Source: UBA6623 sp965217195 (GTDB lineage: Bacteria > Acidobacteriota > Terriglobia > Bryobacterales > UBA6623). From it: a DNA stretch of 64,000 nucleotides. The notes beneath the pieces were generated by a model. It worked only from the letters and a program-made list of their open reading frames with translations. It was not told the origin of the DNA and did no database searches. The stretch covers positions 372,001 to 436,000 of the forward strand of contig CBDCHL010000004.1 in assembly GCA_965217195.1 (NCBI GenBank). The letters are read 5' to 3'. Position 1 is the stretch's first letter, and each line of letters starts with the position of its first letter. Shown here piece by piece: positions 1 through 9,217 of the stretch. A program made the position numbers and the translations under genes.

Positions 1-408
1 GAGGGCCTTGTTGCCGCCCGCTTGCATCTGCCGCATCATGAAGATCCAGAAGCCGAACAGAAGCAGGAAGGGCGACGCATTGATCAGGAAGCTCAACCAT
101 GCCGGGGTGCTCGATTCCTTGACCTCGATGGTCACGCCGTTCTCTTGCAGGACGTTGATGATGTCGGGGTAGTCGGAGGGCAGTACGGTCTTGAGCGTCT
201 CGTTGCCGCTCCTGAATTTCCCGGTCACCTGTACGGAATTGGTGATCGTGACCGACTCGACGTTACCCGACTGGACCTCTTTGTAGAACTCGGTGTAGGT
301 GAGGCGTTTCTCGCCGGCCGCCGTACCTGTCTGGACGACCCTCCAGAGCAGGACGGCGGTGCACAACATCACCACCCAGAAAACGGCTGTCTTGACTGTG
401 GAATTCAC
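1..408 (-). CDS. ftsH: ATP-dependent zinc metalloprotease FtsH, N-terminal part (cut by window edge)
   Basis: Only the first 136 residues are in the window, read from a GTG at 408 with an AGGA about ten bases upstream. The protein opens with a membrane segment (about residues 7-22), then the small periplasmic FtsH_ext domain containing the TYTEFYKEVQSG stretch typical of FtsH, then a second membrane segment near residues 108-125 ending in FMMRQMQAGG, which precedes the AAA domain in this family. FtsH is a membrane-anchored hexameric AAA protease that degrades misfolded membrane proteins and short-lived regulators. It lies 64 bases downstream of tilS on the same strand, a pairing seen in many bacteria. 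The AAA and protease domains lie beyond the left edge and cannot be checked. Confidence 0.9.
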   Translation of the reverse strand, partial: MNSTVKTAVFWVVMLCTAVLLWRVVQTGTAAGEKRLTYTEFYKEVQSGNVESVTITNSVQVTGKFRSGNETLKTVLPSDYPDIINVLQENGVTIEVKESSTPAWLSFLINASPFLLLFGFWIFMMRQMQAGGNKAL

Positions 409-472
409 AGTAGTCGTTCCTTTCGCCGAAACGCGTCTCGGTGTCCGCGGCTCTCCCGAGATCCGAGACCTA

Positions 473-1981
473 CTACCTTAGACGCCCGGCATCCTCGGAC
501 GGATCCAAAAAATCGTCATCGCCCGGCGCAAGCTCACTGATTTCGAGCAGCACCCGACTGTTCTCCTCCGCCGCGTACCTCGCGGAGGGTCCGAAGCTCC
601 GTGCCCAAACGATCTCCTCGCCACCCGCCTCGGCGCTTGTCGCTCCATTGGGCGACTTCGTTTGTACGTCGCCGACCAAAACGGGCCAACTGCCGCGCCG
701 CCAAGCGGCGATCCGCCGCTCGTGGAACAGGGACTTGAGTTTCTTTGTGCCGGTCCGCCCCGCCGGATGATAACAATCGCCCGCCCGCCAGTTACGTAAA
801 CGCAACGGCCGAGGGAGCTTCTCCCAGTCGAGGAGGGTACGGCATTTTCCATTATAGCCCTGTTCCGGGGCTAAGCTCTCTCGGTAATACAACTTGAGTG
901 TCACTAAGGATGTTCCCCAGGGACCTGAAAAGCGCCCCGGAGCATCCACACGGACGGTGTACGACCCAGCTGCTTGCGGCGTCGACGTCGGGGAGGGGGT
1001 CAGGCGAACTTGTCCGAGGGAACGTTGAGCGCGCAAACCAGGGAGGTCCAATTGTCCGCTGCCGCGCCCTTCTTCGGTCAAACGGCGAAGAGACTCGACG
1101 TGGTCGAAGTCGATTCCGAGTAAGTCGCCTCGAACTGCTTCGATAGCGTGGCGCAGCAGCCGTCGAGTCGTTGCCAGAGAGAGCGGCCGCAGCGAGATGA
1201 CGTCGAAACTCAGTCCCTCGTCCGTGGAGGTCAAATGCGTCCGGGCGAGAGCGGGCAACCTTTCCGCCCAGTCGTGCTCTTCGGCACGGGACCACTCTGC
1301 CATGTTCGCCAAAGTATTGATGATATTGGGGTTCCAGTCGCGTTGAAGCTGTGGCAGCAACTCATGTCGCAAGCGATTGCGGGCGCGGCTGGTGTCAAGG
1401 TTGCTTGAGTCGAGTCGGTATTCATATCCATGCCGGGCAAGATAGGCCACTACATCTTCTCTCGTGGTTTGGATCAGAGGTCGAATAATCCGTTCTCCCA
1501 AAACGGGCCGAACCGCGGCCAGCCCCGCGCCGCCCGATCCACGGAGCAGCCGAAACAGGACGGTCTCAGCCTGATCGGAGCGAGTGTGTCCGACCGCGAT
1601 CTTGTCATATCGCCCGCCGTCTACTAAGGATCGAAAGTATTCATATCGGATCTTGCGCGCGGCCTGTTCGAGATTATCGCCTGCGGCGCGGGCTTCCGCC
1701 GCCACCGCGAAAGACCTTAGATCGGCCTCCATCTCGAGCTGGCGGGCCAACTCGGTAACGAATTCGCGATCCTGGTCAGATTCGGGGCCGCGCAGTTGGT
1801 GGTCCAGGTGAACAACACCCAGGGTGATGTCGAGACGCGTGGAGAGTTCGTGAAGGGCATGGAGCAAGGCGACGGAGTCGGGGCCTCCCGACACCGCCAC
1901 GCCCACGCGTTCGCCGCCGCGCAGCATGCCGTGGGTGGCGATCGCGCGCTCGACAGCGCGAATGAAGTTGTTGGTCTTCAC
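473..1981 (-). CDS. tilS: tRNA(Ile)-lysidine synthase
   Basis: This 502-residue protein carries the PP-loop ATP-pyrophosphatase signature SGGPDS at residues 31-36, followed by the N-type ATPase domain with the motifs VVHLDHQLRG and GHTRSDQAETVL. Length and the C-terminal part (about residues 380-470, with RNWRAGDCYHPAGRTGTKK) match the TilS substrate-binding and C-terminal domains. The enzyme adds lysine to cytidine 34 of the CAU-anticodon tRNA so that it reads AUA as isoleucine; it acts in the cytoplasm and is essential. It is upstream of ftsH on the same strand and probably co-transcribed with it. Confidence 0.95.
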   Translation of the reverse strand: MKTNNFIRAVERAIATHGMLRGGERVGVAVSGGPDSVALLHALHELSTRLDITLGVVHLDHQLRGPESDQDREFVTELARQLEMEADLRSFAVAAEARAAGDNLEQAARKIRYEYFRSLVDGGRYDKIAVGHTRSDQAETVLFRLLRGSGGAGLAAVRPVLGERIIRPLIQTTREDVVAYLARHGYEYRLDSSNLDTSRARNRLRHELLPQLQRDWNPNIINTLANMAEWSRAEEHDWAERLPALARTHLTSTDEGLSFDVISLRPLSLATTRRLLRHAIEAVRGDLLGIDFDHVESLRRLTEEGRGSGQLDLPGLRAQRSLGQVRLTPSPTSTPQAAGSYTVRVDAPGRFSGPWGTSLVTLKLYYRESLAPEQGYNGKCRTLLDWEKLPRPLRLRNWRAGDCYHPAGRTGTKKLKSLFHERRIAAWRRGSWPVLVGDVQTKSPNGATSAEAGGEEIVWARSFGPSARYAAEENSRVLLEISELAPGDDDFLDPSEDAGRLR

Positions 1982-2239
1982 GCCTAGCCTGTCCCGCTGT
2001 CATTGTACCGACGGGTACGCGACATGAATGTGAGAGAACAGGCGGCCTTGGAGCGAGTCTCGACGGCAAGCGCCCGAGAAAAACTTCACCCATCCTCGAA
2101 TCGCCTGCGTGTTTATCCCCGGAAACGGTGGCCGCGCGGCCACGGCCATCCGTTCGTTATTCTAGGGAATCTCTCAAGAGGGAAGGATCTTCAGGCCCGA
2201 GATTTCACGGTCTGCATCCGGTGCATGAAACAGGAAACA

Positions 2240-3025
2240 ATGCCCAAAGACTACCTACACTCACTCTTCAGCCTGGAAGGGCAAGTCGCCGTTGTGATCG
2301 GGGGAACGGGCGTACTCGGCGGAGCGCTCTGCGAAGGCCTGGCACGGGCCGGAGCCTACGTCGTCGTCGCCGGACGCTCCCAGGAACGCGGGAGCGCGCG
2401 CGCCGAAGCCATTGAAACGCTCGGAGGCGCGGCCGGCTTCCTGAGCGTCGATGTGACCGCGCGCGAGTCAGTGCAGCAATTGCACGACGCGACGCTCGAG
2501 CAACGTGGACAAGTCGATATCCTTGTGAACTGCGCGGGCGTCAATTCCGCCACGCCCTACGAAGACATCGCCGACGACGATTGGCGGCAGGTACTCGAAA
2601 CCAATCTCACGGCGACCCACTGGGGATGCCAGATATTCGGCCCAACGATGAGTTCGCAAACCGACGGCGGGTCCATCTTGAATATCGGCAGCGTCACCGC
2701 GCATCTACCCTTATCGCGGGTGTTTGCCTACTCCGCCTCAAAAGCCGCTGTCGTCAACTTGACGCAAAACGTCGCGAGAGAGTTCGCCCCGCGGGGCGTT
2801 CGCGTCAACGCTCTTTGCCCGGGATTTTTCCCCGCCGAGCAAAACCGCAAGATCCTCGACCCCCAGCGCGTCGCCAACATCTTGGGACAAACGCCGATGG
2901 CGCGCTTCGGCGAACCCGACGAATTGGTCGGCGCGGCCTTGTTGTTGCTCTCGCGAGCCGCCGGCAGCTTCATCACCGGAACCGCCGTCTACGTGGACGG
3001 CGGCTTTACGGGTATGCGGTTTTAG
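2240..3025 (+). CDS. SDR-family oxidoreductase, sugar-acid dehydrogenase type
   Basis: A 261-residue short-chain dehydrogenase/reductase. The cofactor motif is GGTGVLGG at residues 21-28, followed by the NCAG motif and a catalytic YSASK near residue 160, with the usual PGFF segment after it and a VDGGF C-terminus. The overall pattern resembles gluconate 5-dehydrogenase, 2-deoxy-D-gluconate 3-dehydrogenase and fructuronate reductase-like SDRs, so a sugar-acid substrate is likely but not proven. The frame is open back to 2003; I chose ATG 2240 because AGGA lies seven bases upstream and homologues begin close to this point. An ATG at 2225 is the alternative. It diverges from tilS. Confidence 0.85.
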   Translation: MPKDYLHSLFSLEGQVAVVIGGTGVLGGALCEGLARAGAYVVVAGRSQERGSARAEAIETLGGAAGFLSVDVTARESVQQLHDATLEQRGQVDILVNCAGVNSATPYEDIADDDWRQVLETNLTATHWGCQIFGPTMSSQTDGGSILNIGSVTAHLPLSRVFAYSASKAAVVNLTQNVAREFAPRGVRVNALCPGFFPAEQNRKILDPQRVANILGQTPMARFGEPDELVGAALLLLSRAAGSFITGTAVYVDGGFTGMRF

Positions 3026-3113
3026 GCCGCCCCGGCGCCGGTCGTGCGAAATTGGCCGCCCCCGACTAGAATGAGTTTCGGCGGCCTCCTCCGGTCGCCT
3101 CCCCTTCCGCCGT

Positions 3114-5924
3114 ATGCTCGACCGCATCACTGTCCGAGGCGCGCGCCAACACAACTTGCGCGATGTGCACGTTGAGATCCCGCGCGACCGCTTTACGGTC
3201 ATCACCGGGTTGAGCGGCTCGGGGAAATCCTCGCTGGCCTTCGACACGATTTACGCCGAGGGACAGCGGCGATACGTGGAAACCCTTTCGCCCTATGCGC
3301 GCCAGTTTCTGGATCGGCTTGAACGCCCTGACGTCGATTCGATCGAAGGCTTGAGTCCCGCACTTTCGATCGAGCAAAAGACCACCAGCCGCAGCCCGCG
3401 CTCAACGATGGGTACCGTGACCGAGATCCACGACTACCTGCGGCTGCTGTACTCATCGATCGGCACACCGTACTGCCCCGATTGCGACATCCCGATCAGC
3501 CGTCAGGCGGCCGACCGAATCGTGGCGCAAGTGGCCGAACAACGGCTTGGTAAGCGCGTGATGGTCTTGGCGCCCATAGTGCGGGGGAGGAAGGGCGAGT
3601 TCAAGAAGGAATTCGAGCGGCTGGTGCAACTGGGATTCCTGCGGGCGCGCGTCGATGGCCGGCTGGTGCAACTCGAGGACGACTTGAAGCTCGACCGACG
3701 CCGCAACCACACGATCGAAGTTATTATCGATCGCCTCGCCATCCGCAAGGGCATCGAGAAGCGGCTCGAAAACTCGATTCGAACCGCGGTGAAAATGGCC
3801 GGCGGGTTGGTCGTGATTGCCGAAGTCGCCGGACCCGAAGCCAAGGGAGCCGAACAGCTCTACTCCGAAGCCCTGGCCTGTATCAACTGTGGACGCAGTG
3901 TTCCCACGATCGAGCCGCGGTCGTTCTCTTTCAACAGCCCCTACGGCGCGTGTGAAACGTGCAACGGCCTGGGAAGCCTATGGGATTTCGACCCGGTGAA
4001 AGTGGTGCTCGATCCGTCAAAGCCCTTGCTGGACGGGGGTGCCGCGCAGGCGCTGCTGTCTCCCTGGATTGAACGCGCGGTCGAAACCGCCGCCAAAAAG
4101 CGCCGCATCGCGCTGAAGAAGCCCTTCGAGAATCTCTCGGAGAAGCATCAGAACGTGCTGCTGTGGGGCAACGGCAAGAGCGGCGACTCCGGCAAGAACG
4201 CCTTTCCCGGGCTGCTTGGTCTCCTCTCCGAAGATCGAGAGGCATACGAGCCCGAATCTTACCGCGACTGGGCGGCGCAGTTTCTTTCCCCGACGCTGTG
4301 CAGCGCTTGCGACGGTCGCCGCCTGCGACCCGAGAGCCTGGCTGTGCGCGTAGGCGACCGATCGATCGGCGACGTCTGTGCGATGCCGATCACTCACGCT
4401 CTCAAGTTCGTGGAGAAACTCTCTCTCAGCGAACGCCAGGAGCAGATCGCCGCTAGGCTGGTCGAGGAGCTATGCACACGGCTGCGTTTCCTAACCTCAG
4501 TCGGACTCGATTACCTCAGTCTCGACCGGTCGGCGGCAACACTATCGGGTGGTGAGGCCCAGCGAGTGCGCTTGGCTACGCAAATCGGATCCCAGCTCCG
4601 CGGCGTGCTCTACGTGCTCGACGAGCCGTCGATCGGACTGCATGCCCGCGATAACGGTCGGCTCCTCGACACGCTGGGCAAGTTGCGAGACCTCGGCAAT
4701 ACCGTTGTCGTAGTCGAGCATGATCAGGAAACTATCGAGCGTGCCGACTACGTCGTCGACCTGGGTCCCGCCGCAGGCCGGCTCGGCGGCGAAGTAGTGG
4801 CGACGGGAACGGCGAAAGCCGTCGCTCGATCGAAGAAGTCGTTGACCGGCGACTACCTCAGCGGCCGCAAGCAGATTCCCTGCCCGGCGATTCGGCGCAG
4901 TCCCAACGGCAAGGCGGTAGTCGTAAGGGGCGCAACGCAGCACAACCTCCGAGACATCACCGTCGAGTTTCCGCTGGGAATGCTGATTGTGGTCACCGGC
5001 GTCTCGGGCAGCGGCAAATCGACGCTGGTCAATGAGATCCTGCACCCGGCCCTGGCCAAGCGTCTCTACCGATCGCGGCGGGAACCGGGTCGGCATACCA
5101 AGCTCGACGGAGCCGACGAGATCGACAAGGTCGTGCGAATCGATCATGCGCCCATCGGCCGCACTCCACGCTCGAACCCGGCAACGTACACCGGGCTGTT
5201 TACCCCCATTCGGGCGCTTTACGCCATGCTGCCTGAATCCCGAGCGCGGGGCTACAAGCCGGGCCGGTTCAGTTTCAACGTGAAAGGCGGACGCTGCGAG
5301 GCCTGCCGCGGCGACGGACAACGGCGGATCGAGATGAACTTCCTGCCCGACGTGTTCGTCACCTGTGAAGTCTGTCGCGGTCGGCGCTACAACCAGGAGA
5401 CAATGCAGGTCGCCTACAAGGGACAATCGATCGCCGATCTGCTCGAGGCGACGGTCGATGACGTCCTGCCCTTCATGGAAAACCTTCCGCAAATCGTGCC
5501 AAAGCTCGAAACGCTCAGCGATGTCGGGCTGGGATATCTGCACCTGGGGCAGTCTTCAACCACGCTCTCGGGCGGAGAGGCGCAACGTATCAAACTGGCC
5601 CGTGAGCTAAGCAAACGCCAAACCGGACGAACCCTCTACCTGCTCGATGAACCCACGACGGGACTCCATTTCGACGATGTGCGCAAGCTCCTGGAAGTCC
5701 TGCATCGGTTGGTTTCCCACGGCAACACCGTGATCGTCATCGAGCACAACTTGGATGTGATCAAGTCCGCCGACTGGGTGATCGACCTAGGCCCGGAGGG
5801 CGGCGACGGCGGAGGCCGCGTGGTGGCCGCGGGTACACCCGAGCGGATCGCGGGCTCAAAACGCAGCTATACGGGCCGCGCCCTCGCACGCATGTTCGAC
5901 CGTGATAACGGCACCGGCGCTTGA
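3114..5924 (+). CDS. uvrA: Excinuclease ABC subunit A
   Basis: A 936-residue protein of normal UvrA length with two ABC ATPase modules. Walker A motifs are GLSGSGKSS (about residues 32-40) and GVSGSGKST (about 628-636); ABC signatures LSGGEAQR occur near residues 478 and 818, each followed by a Walker B ending LDEP. Zinc-binding cysteine pairs are visible (CPDC near 122, CINC and CETC around 260-285, CEAC and CEVC around 725-750). UvrA dimers find bulky DNA lesions and load UvrB for nucleotide excision repair. It stands alone here between the SDR gene and the rpmH block. Confidence 0.97.
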   Translation: MLDRITVRGARQHNLRDVHVEIPRDRFTVITGLSGSGKSSLAFDTIYAEGQRRYVETLSPYARQFLDRLERPDVDSIEGLSPALSIEQKTTSRSPRSTMGTVTEIHDYLRLLYSSIGTPYCPDCDIPISRQAADRIVAQVAEQRLGKRVMVLAPIVRGRKGEFKKEFERLVQLGFLRARVDGRLVQLEDDLKLDRRRNHTIEVIIDRLAIRKGIEKRLENSIRTAVKMAGGLVVIAEVAGPEAKGAEQLYSEALACINCGRSVPTIEPRSFSFNSPYGACETCNGLGSLWDFDPVKVVLDPSKPLLDGGAAQALLSPWIERAVETAAKKRRIALKKPFENLSEKHQNVLLWGNGKSGDSGKNAFPGLLGLLSEDREAYEPESYRDWAAQFLSPTLCSACDGRRLRPESLAVRVGDRSIGDVCAMPITHALKFVEKLSLSERQEQIAARLVEELCTRLRFLTSVGLDYLSLDRSAATLSGGEAQRVRLATQIGSQLRGVLYVLDEPSIGLHARDNGRLLDTLGKLRDLGNTVVVVEHDQETIERADYVVDLGPAAGRLGGEVVATGTAKAVARSKKSLTGDYLSGRKQIPCPAIRRSPNGKAVVVRGATQHNLRDITVEFPLGMLIVVTGVSGSGKSTLVNEILHPALAKRLYRSRREPGRHTKLDGADEIDKVVRIDHAPIGRTPRSNPATYTGLFTPIRALYAMLPESRARGYKPGRFSFNVKGGRCEACRGDGQRRIEMNFLPDVFVTCEVCRGRRYNQETMQVAYKGQSIADLLEATVDDVLPFMENLPQIVPKLETLSDVGLGYLHLGQSSTTLSGGEAQRIKLARELSKRQTGRTLYLLDEPTTGLHFDDVRKLLEVLHRLVSHGNTVIVIEHNLDVIKSADWVIDLGPEGGDGGGRVVAAGTPERIAGSKRSYTGRALARMFDRDNGTGA

Positions 5925-5950
5925 GGCCCTACGGTAGGTCGGCTAGGCGT

Positions 5951-5980
5951 TTGACCGCATTTTGGGGCTGTTGATACACT
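5951..5980 (+). promoter_or_regulatory. Sigma70-type promoter of the rpmH-rnpA-yidD-yidC block
   Basis: A TTGACC -35 box at 5951-5956 and a TACACT -10 box at 5975-5980 are separated by 18 bases. This places transcription start near 5987 and leaves a leader of about 65 bases before the rpmH ATG. The leader contains a GTCGAC inverted repeat (about 6011-6027). No other gene start fits this promoter. Confidence 0.55.
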
Positions 5981-6053
5981 AAGGTTTCATTTTGCGCGCC
6001 GGAACACGCGGTCGACTGAATGTCGACGCGGCGCGCCACACGGATAAAGTTCG

Positions 6054-6203
6054 ATGCCCAAAAGAACGTTTCAGCCGAACCGTCGTCGCAGGGCCAAAAA
6101 ACACGGTTTTCGCACCCGGATGAAGACTCCCGGCGGGCGGCGAATCCTCTCCGCTCGGCGCGCGAAGGGCCGGCACGTGCTCACCGTCAGCTCGGAGAGA
6201 TAG
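6054..6203 (+). CDS. rpmH: 50S ribosomal protein L34
   Basis: A 49-residue, highly basic protein beginning MPKRTFQPN, with the L34 hallmarks RRRAKKHGFRTRM and ILSARRAKGR. L34 is a small component of the large ribosomal subunit. The stop codon at 6201-6203 lies one base before the TTG start of rnpA, the standard rpmH-rnpA coupling. Length is about five residues above the common 44, because of a short VTVSSER-like tail. Confidence 0.97.
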   Translation: MPKRTFQPNRRRRAKKHGFRTRMKTPGGRRILSARRAKGRHVLTVSSER

Positions 6204-6204
6204 T

Positions 6205-6606
6205 TTGTCTCAGCCGGTTCCAGCCGGTGGCCGCCGCTTCCCGAAATCCCGCCGTCTTTTGAAGCGAAGGGAATTCGACCGCATGTACCGGGAGGGAGCT
6301 CGCTGGTCGAACCCCTATTTTTCCGCGGTTTACCGCATCACGGAGGATGACGGGCTCGGGCGTGTGGGGCTGGCGGTTGGGCGTGCGGTAGGGGGGGCGG
6401 TTGTTCGCAACCGCGTGAAGAGGCGCCTGCGGGAAGCGATTCGAAGACGTTTCGATGAGTTTCCCGACAACTGCGAAATCGTCTTTCAGGCGCGGCGCCG
6501 AGTCACTGAAGCCTCCGTGTCCGAACTCGATGCCGAAATCCAACGTACTCTCCGCCGAGCGGCCGGCGCTGCGCCTCCTCCCGCGAAGCTCCGGCGAAAT
6601 CCTTGA
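6205..6606 (+). CDS. rnpA: Ribonuclease P protein component
   Basis: A 133-residue basic protein with the RnpA signature VVRNRVKRRLREAIRR near residues 65-80 and an N-terminal LLKRREFDRMYREG segment. It binds the RNase P RNA and helps it mature tRNA 5' ends. The start is a TTG one base after the rpmH stop. The 3' end overlaps yidD by about 77 bases. Confidence 0.93.
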   Translation: MSQPVPAGGRRFPKSRRLLKRREFDRMYREGARWSNPYFSAVYRITEDDGLGRVGLAVGRAVGGAVVRNRVKRRLREAIRRRFDEFPDNCEIVFQARRRVTEASVSELDAEIQRTLRRAAGAAPPPAKLRRNP

Positions 6607-6838
6607 CTTTCTCGCGTGGGCGGCAAAGAAGTCGATCGTCCTCCTCTTGTTGTTCTACAAGGGCGCCGTCTCGCCCCTGCTGCCTTCTCTTTGTAAGTTC
6701 CACCCCACTTGCTCGATGTACGCCGCGGAGGCGGTTGAGCGCCACGGAATAAGAAAGGGCCTTTGGTTGGCCGCCAAGCGGCTGCTGCGATGCCGTCCGT
6801 TTGCTCCAGGCGGCTTCGATCCCGTACCCGATGCCTGA
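6530..6838 (+). CDS. yidD: Membrane protein insertion efficiency factor YidD
   Basis: About 102 residues from ATG 6530, ending GGFDPVPDA. The family core is clear: FYKGAVSPLLPSLCKFHPTC followed by YAAEAVERHG and LLRCRPFAPGGFDPVP, with the conserved cysteines. YidD is a small amphipathic protein that assists YidC-mediated insertion. The core is about 75 residues, so the first 25 residues are extra; a later non-ATG start cannot be excluded. It overlaps rnpA upstream and yidC by 8 bases downstream, which suggests translational coupling. Confidence 0.88.
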   Translation: MPKSNVLSAERPALRLLPRSSGEILDFLAWAAKKSIVLLLLFYKGAVSPLLPSLCKFHPTCSMYAAEAVERHGIRKGLWLAAKRLLRCRPFAPGGFDPVPDA

Positions 6839-8585
6839 TTCAAACGACGAACAATTTGTGCAGCAACGCTTGCTGCTGGCCTGCGTCCTTTCGGCGTTGG
6901 CGATTTCAGGTTACGTGTACGTCGTTAATATGACGTCGCCGCCGCCGCAGCCGCCAACCGCCTCGGAACCAGTACCCGGCGAGCAGGCCCCGGGGGGATC
7001 GCCCGTTACGGCTCGACAACCTACGGACGAGCCGCCCGCACCACAGGCGGCGACACCGGCGGTAAGTCCCGTGCCGGCCAGGTACGCCCAAGCGCCGGGT
7101 CGCAAGGTCGCCGAGCGCGAACAGGAAGTCACCGTCGAGACGGACACCTACCGCGTGACGTTCAGCAATCGGGGCGCTACGGTGACACGTTGGATTCTCA
7201 AGCAATACAGCTCGGCGAAGAAAGGCGAACCCCTCAATCTGTTGGGAAACGGCGAAAACGAACCGCGGGTGTTCACGCTGGCCTTGCCGGGCGGTGAGCC
7301 CATGGCCGCGTTGAACGACGCCCTTTTCACCGTCAACGGCGGGTTCGCCCACCGCTCGGGACCGACGGCGATCACCTTCACCTATAACGACGGCACGCAG
7401 GCGGCGACCAAGACGTTTCGCTTCGAGTCGGAGGGCTATCTGCTCGAGGTCGAAAGCTCGGTCACAGTCGGCGGGGTCCCGCAAGACCATCTACTGCAGT
7501 GGGACAGCGGATTCGGCGACCTCGATCAGCCTTTCGACTCGCAGCACACGACGACTTTCTATTACGACGCCTCCAATCAATCGCTCGTCCGCAACACAGC
7601 TTCCGACGCCGCCGAGGATCGTGCAATCAATACAGGCTCGTTCCCCTATGCCGGTATCGATGATCTGTTCTTTTCGGCGGTGTTTCTACCGCTCGAATCC
7701 GGCGGCGAGGTTCGCATGGAAACCGGTGCGATTCCGTTGCTCACGCCCGAGGAAAGCGACGAGCCCTTCGCGACGCTCGCGGTGGGTGGGGCCGCGACGA
7801 ATCGCTTTCAGGTCTTCCTCGGTCCGAAGAGTTTTCAACTGCTGGGATCGATCCGGCCGGAATTGCAAGAAATCGTCGCCTTCGGAACCTATTTCGGGAT
7901 CCTTGCGAAGCCGCTTTATTGGATGTTGGTCTGGGCCCACGGAACCGTCGTCGCCAACTACGGCTGGGCGATCATCGTCGTCACCCTGATTATCAACATC
8001 GCGCTCTTCCCCCTTAAATGGAAAAGCTCGGGCTCCATGAAAAAGATGCAGGCCCTGCAGCCGTTGGTTAAGCAGATCAACGACAAATACAAGGGTCTGG
8101 GCATGCGCGATCCCAAAAAGCAGAAGCAGCAAGAAGAGATGATGGCGCTGTACAAGAAGCACGGCGTCAACCCCATGGGCGGCTGCTTGCCGATGATCAT
8201 TCAACTGCCGTTCTTCATTGCCTTTTACAGCGTTTTGACCGTTGCAATCGAGATTCGGCAAGCGGAGTGGCTGTGGGTGGCCGACCTTTCGCAGCACGAG
8301 GCCGGCTGGTTTCGAGTCTTGCCTCTGGCAATGGTCGCCTCACAATTTTGGATGCAGTCGCTTACGCCGACGCCGGGCACCGACCCGGCGCAAATGCGAA
8401 TCATGAAGTTCATGCCGTTGATGTTCGGGTTCCTGTTCTGGGGGTTTTCGAGCGGCCTCGTGCTATACTGGCTGACTAGCAATTTGGTAGGGGTGCTGCA
8501 GCAGGTTGTAATAAACCGCAAGCCGTCGGAACCGCTGGAAATTGAACAGCCGCGGCGGCGCAAGAAAAAGAAAAAGAGCGGTTGA
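6831..8585 (+). CDS. yidC: Membrane protein insertase YidC
   Basis: A 584-residue YidC of the long type: an N-terminal membrane anchor (about residues 10-30), a proline- and alanine-rich linker, a large periplasmic beta domain (about residues 90-330), and the C-terminal Oxa1-like core with five membrane segments starting near residue 350 (KPLYWMLVWAHG, YGWAIIVVTLI) and the GGCLPMIIQLPFFIAFY segment. It ends in a lysine/arginine-rich tail. It inserts membrane proteins alone or with SecYEG. ATG 6831 overlaps the end of yidD. Confidence 0.96.
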   Translation: MPDSNDEQFVQQRLLLACVLSALAISGYVYVVNMTSPPPQPPTASEPVPGEQAPGGSPVTARQPTDEPPAPQAATPAVSPVPARYAQAPGRKVAEREQEVTVETDTYRVTFSNRGATVTRWILKQYSSAKKGEPLNLLGNGENEPRVFTLALPGGEPMAALNDALFTVNGGFAHRSGPTAITFTYNDGTQAATKTFRFESEGYLLEVESSVTVGGVPQDHLLQWDSGFGDLDQPFDSQHTTTFYYDASNQSLVRNTASDAAEDRAINTGSFPYAGIDDLFFSAVFLPLESGGEVRMETGAIPLLTPEESDEPFATLAVGGAATNRFQVFLGPKSFQLLGSIRPELQEIVAFGTYFGILAKPLYWMLVWAHGTVVANYGWAIIVVTLIINIALFPLKWKSSGSMKKMQALQPLVKQINDKYKGLGMRDPKKQKQQEEMMALYKKHGVNPMGGCLPMIIQLPFFIAFYSVLTVAIEIRQAEWLWVADLSQHEAGWFRVLPLAMVASQFWMQSLTPTPGTDPAQMRIMKFMPLMFGFLFWGFSSGLVLYWLTSNLVGVLQQVVINRKPSEPLEIEQPRRRKKKKKSG

Positions 8586-8611
8586 TTCGTGGCGCCCGCC
8601 CCCCCCGCAAT

Positions 8612-9118
8612 ATGTTAGATTGGGCGAGCGACGACCTCCGGTCGCAAATCGACGAGTTCCTGGACCCCTTCTTAAAGGCCACACGACTCGATCTGAGTTA
8701 CGCCATCGAGTCGGCCGAGACGCTCGACAACCGCGACCTTTTCTCTCCCGACCTTTTAGTAAAGTTTTCCGGACCCGACGTAGAGTTGCTTTTGCTCTAC
8801 CGCGCGGAATTGCTGTTGGCCTTCGAACATCTCACCCTGGAGGCGTTGCGTGTCCCGCACCGCGACCGCTACCGGCTGGTCTTCGACGCCGAGGACTATC
8901 GCGTGACGCGGATCGAGGAGCTGCGGCTGAGCGCGGCGGCCGCTGCCGAGAAAGTCAAGCACGTCGGCGTTCCATTCCATTTTCAGCCGATGAGTTCGCG
9001 CGAAAGGCGCGTGCTGCACCTGGCTTTGCGCGATGACCCGGACGTCTGGACCACCTCGGAAGGCGTCGTACCCCAGCGGCATACCGTCGTCTACGCCGCC
9101 CAAGACAAGGAACAATAG
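8612..9118 (+). CDS. Jag-like RNA-binding protein (KH and R3H domains)
   Basis: About 168 residues directly after yidC. The first half has the shape of a KH-II domain and the second half is an R3H domain, with the RxxxH motif in RERRVLHLALRDDPDV followed by TTSEG, as in Jag/KhpB (SpoIIIJ-associated) proteins. The N-terminal Jag_N domain is absent. These proteins bind RNA and are usually co-transcribed with yidC. A TTG at 8582, overlapping the yidC stop, would add ten residues; I prefer ATG 8612 but neither start has a strong ribosome site. Confidence 0.85.
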   Translation: MLDWASDDLRSQIDEFLDPFLKATRLDLSYAIESAETLDNRDLFSPDLLVKFSGPDVELLLLYRAELLLAFEHLTLEALRVPHRDRYRLVFDAEDYRVTRIEELRLSAAAAAEKVKHVGVPFHFQPMSSRERRVLHLALRDDPDVWTTSEGVVPQRHTVVYAAQDKEQ

Positions 9119-9217
9119 GGTCGGGCGACACTACGCTCCGTCGGCCGGCTGCGCGGCCTAAGGTCCCGCGCGAAGGCGGCATCCGAGGTCCCGCCTGGTA
9201 GGCCCCGCGAGGTTGTT

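Noticed and set aside
5925..6053. Chromosome origin beside rpmH
   Set aside because: The rpmH-rnpA-yidC block often sits near oriC, but no dnaA or dnaN gene and no DnaA-box cluster is visible; uvrA occupies the upstream position.
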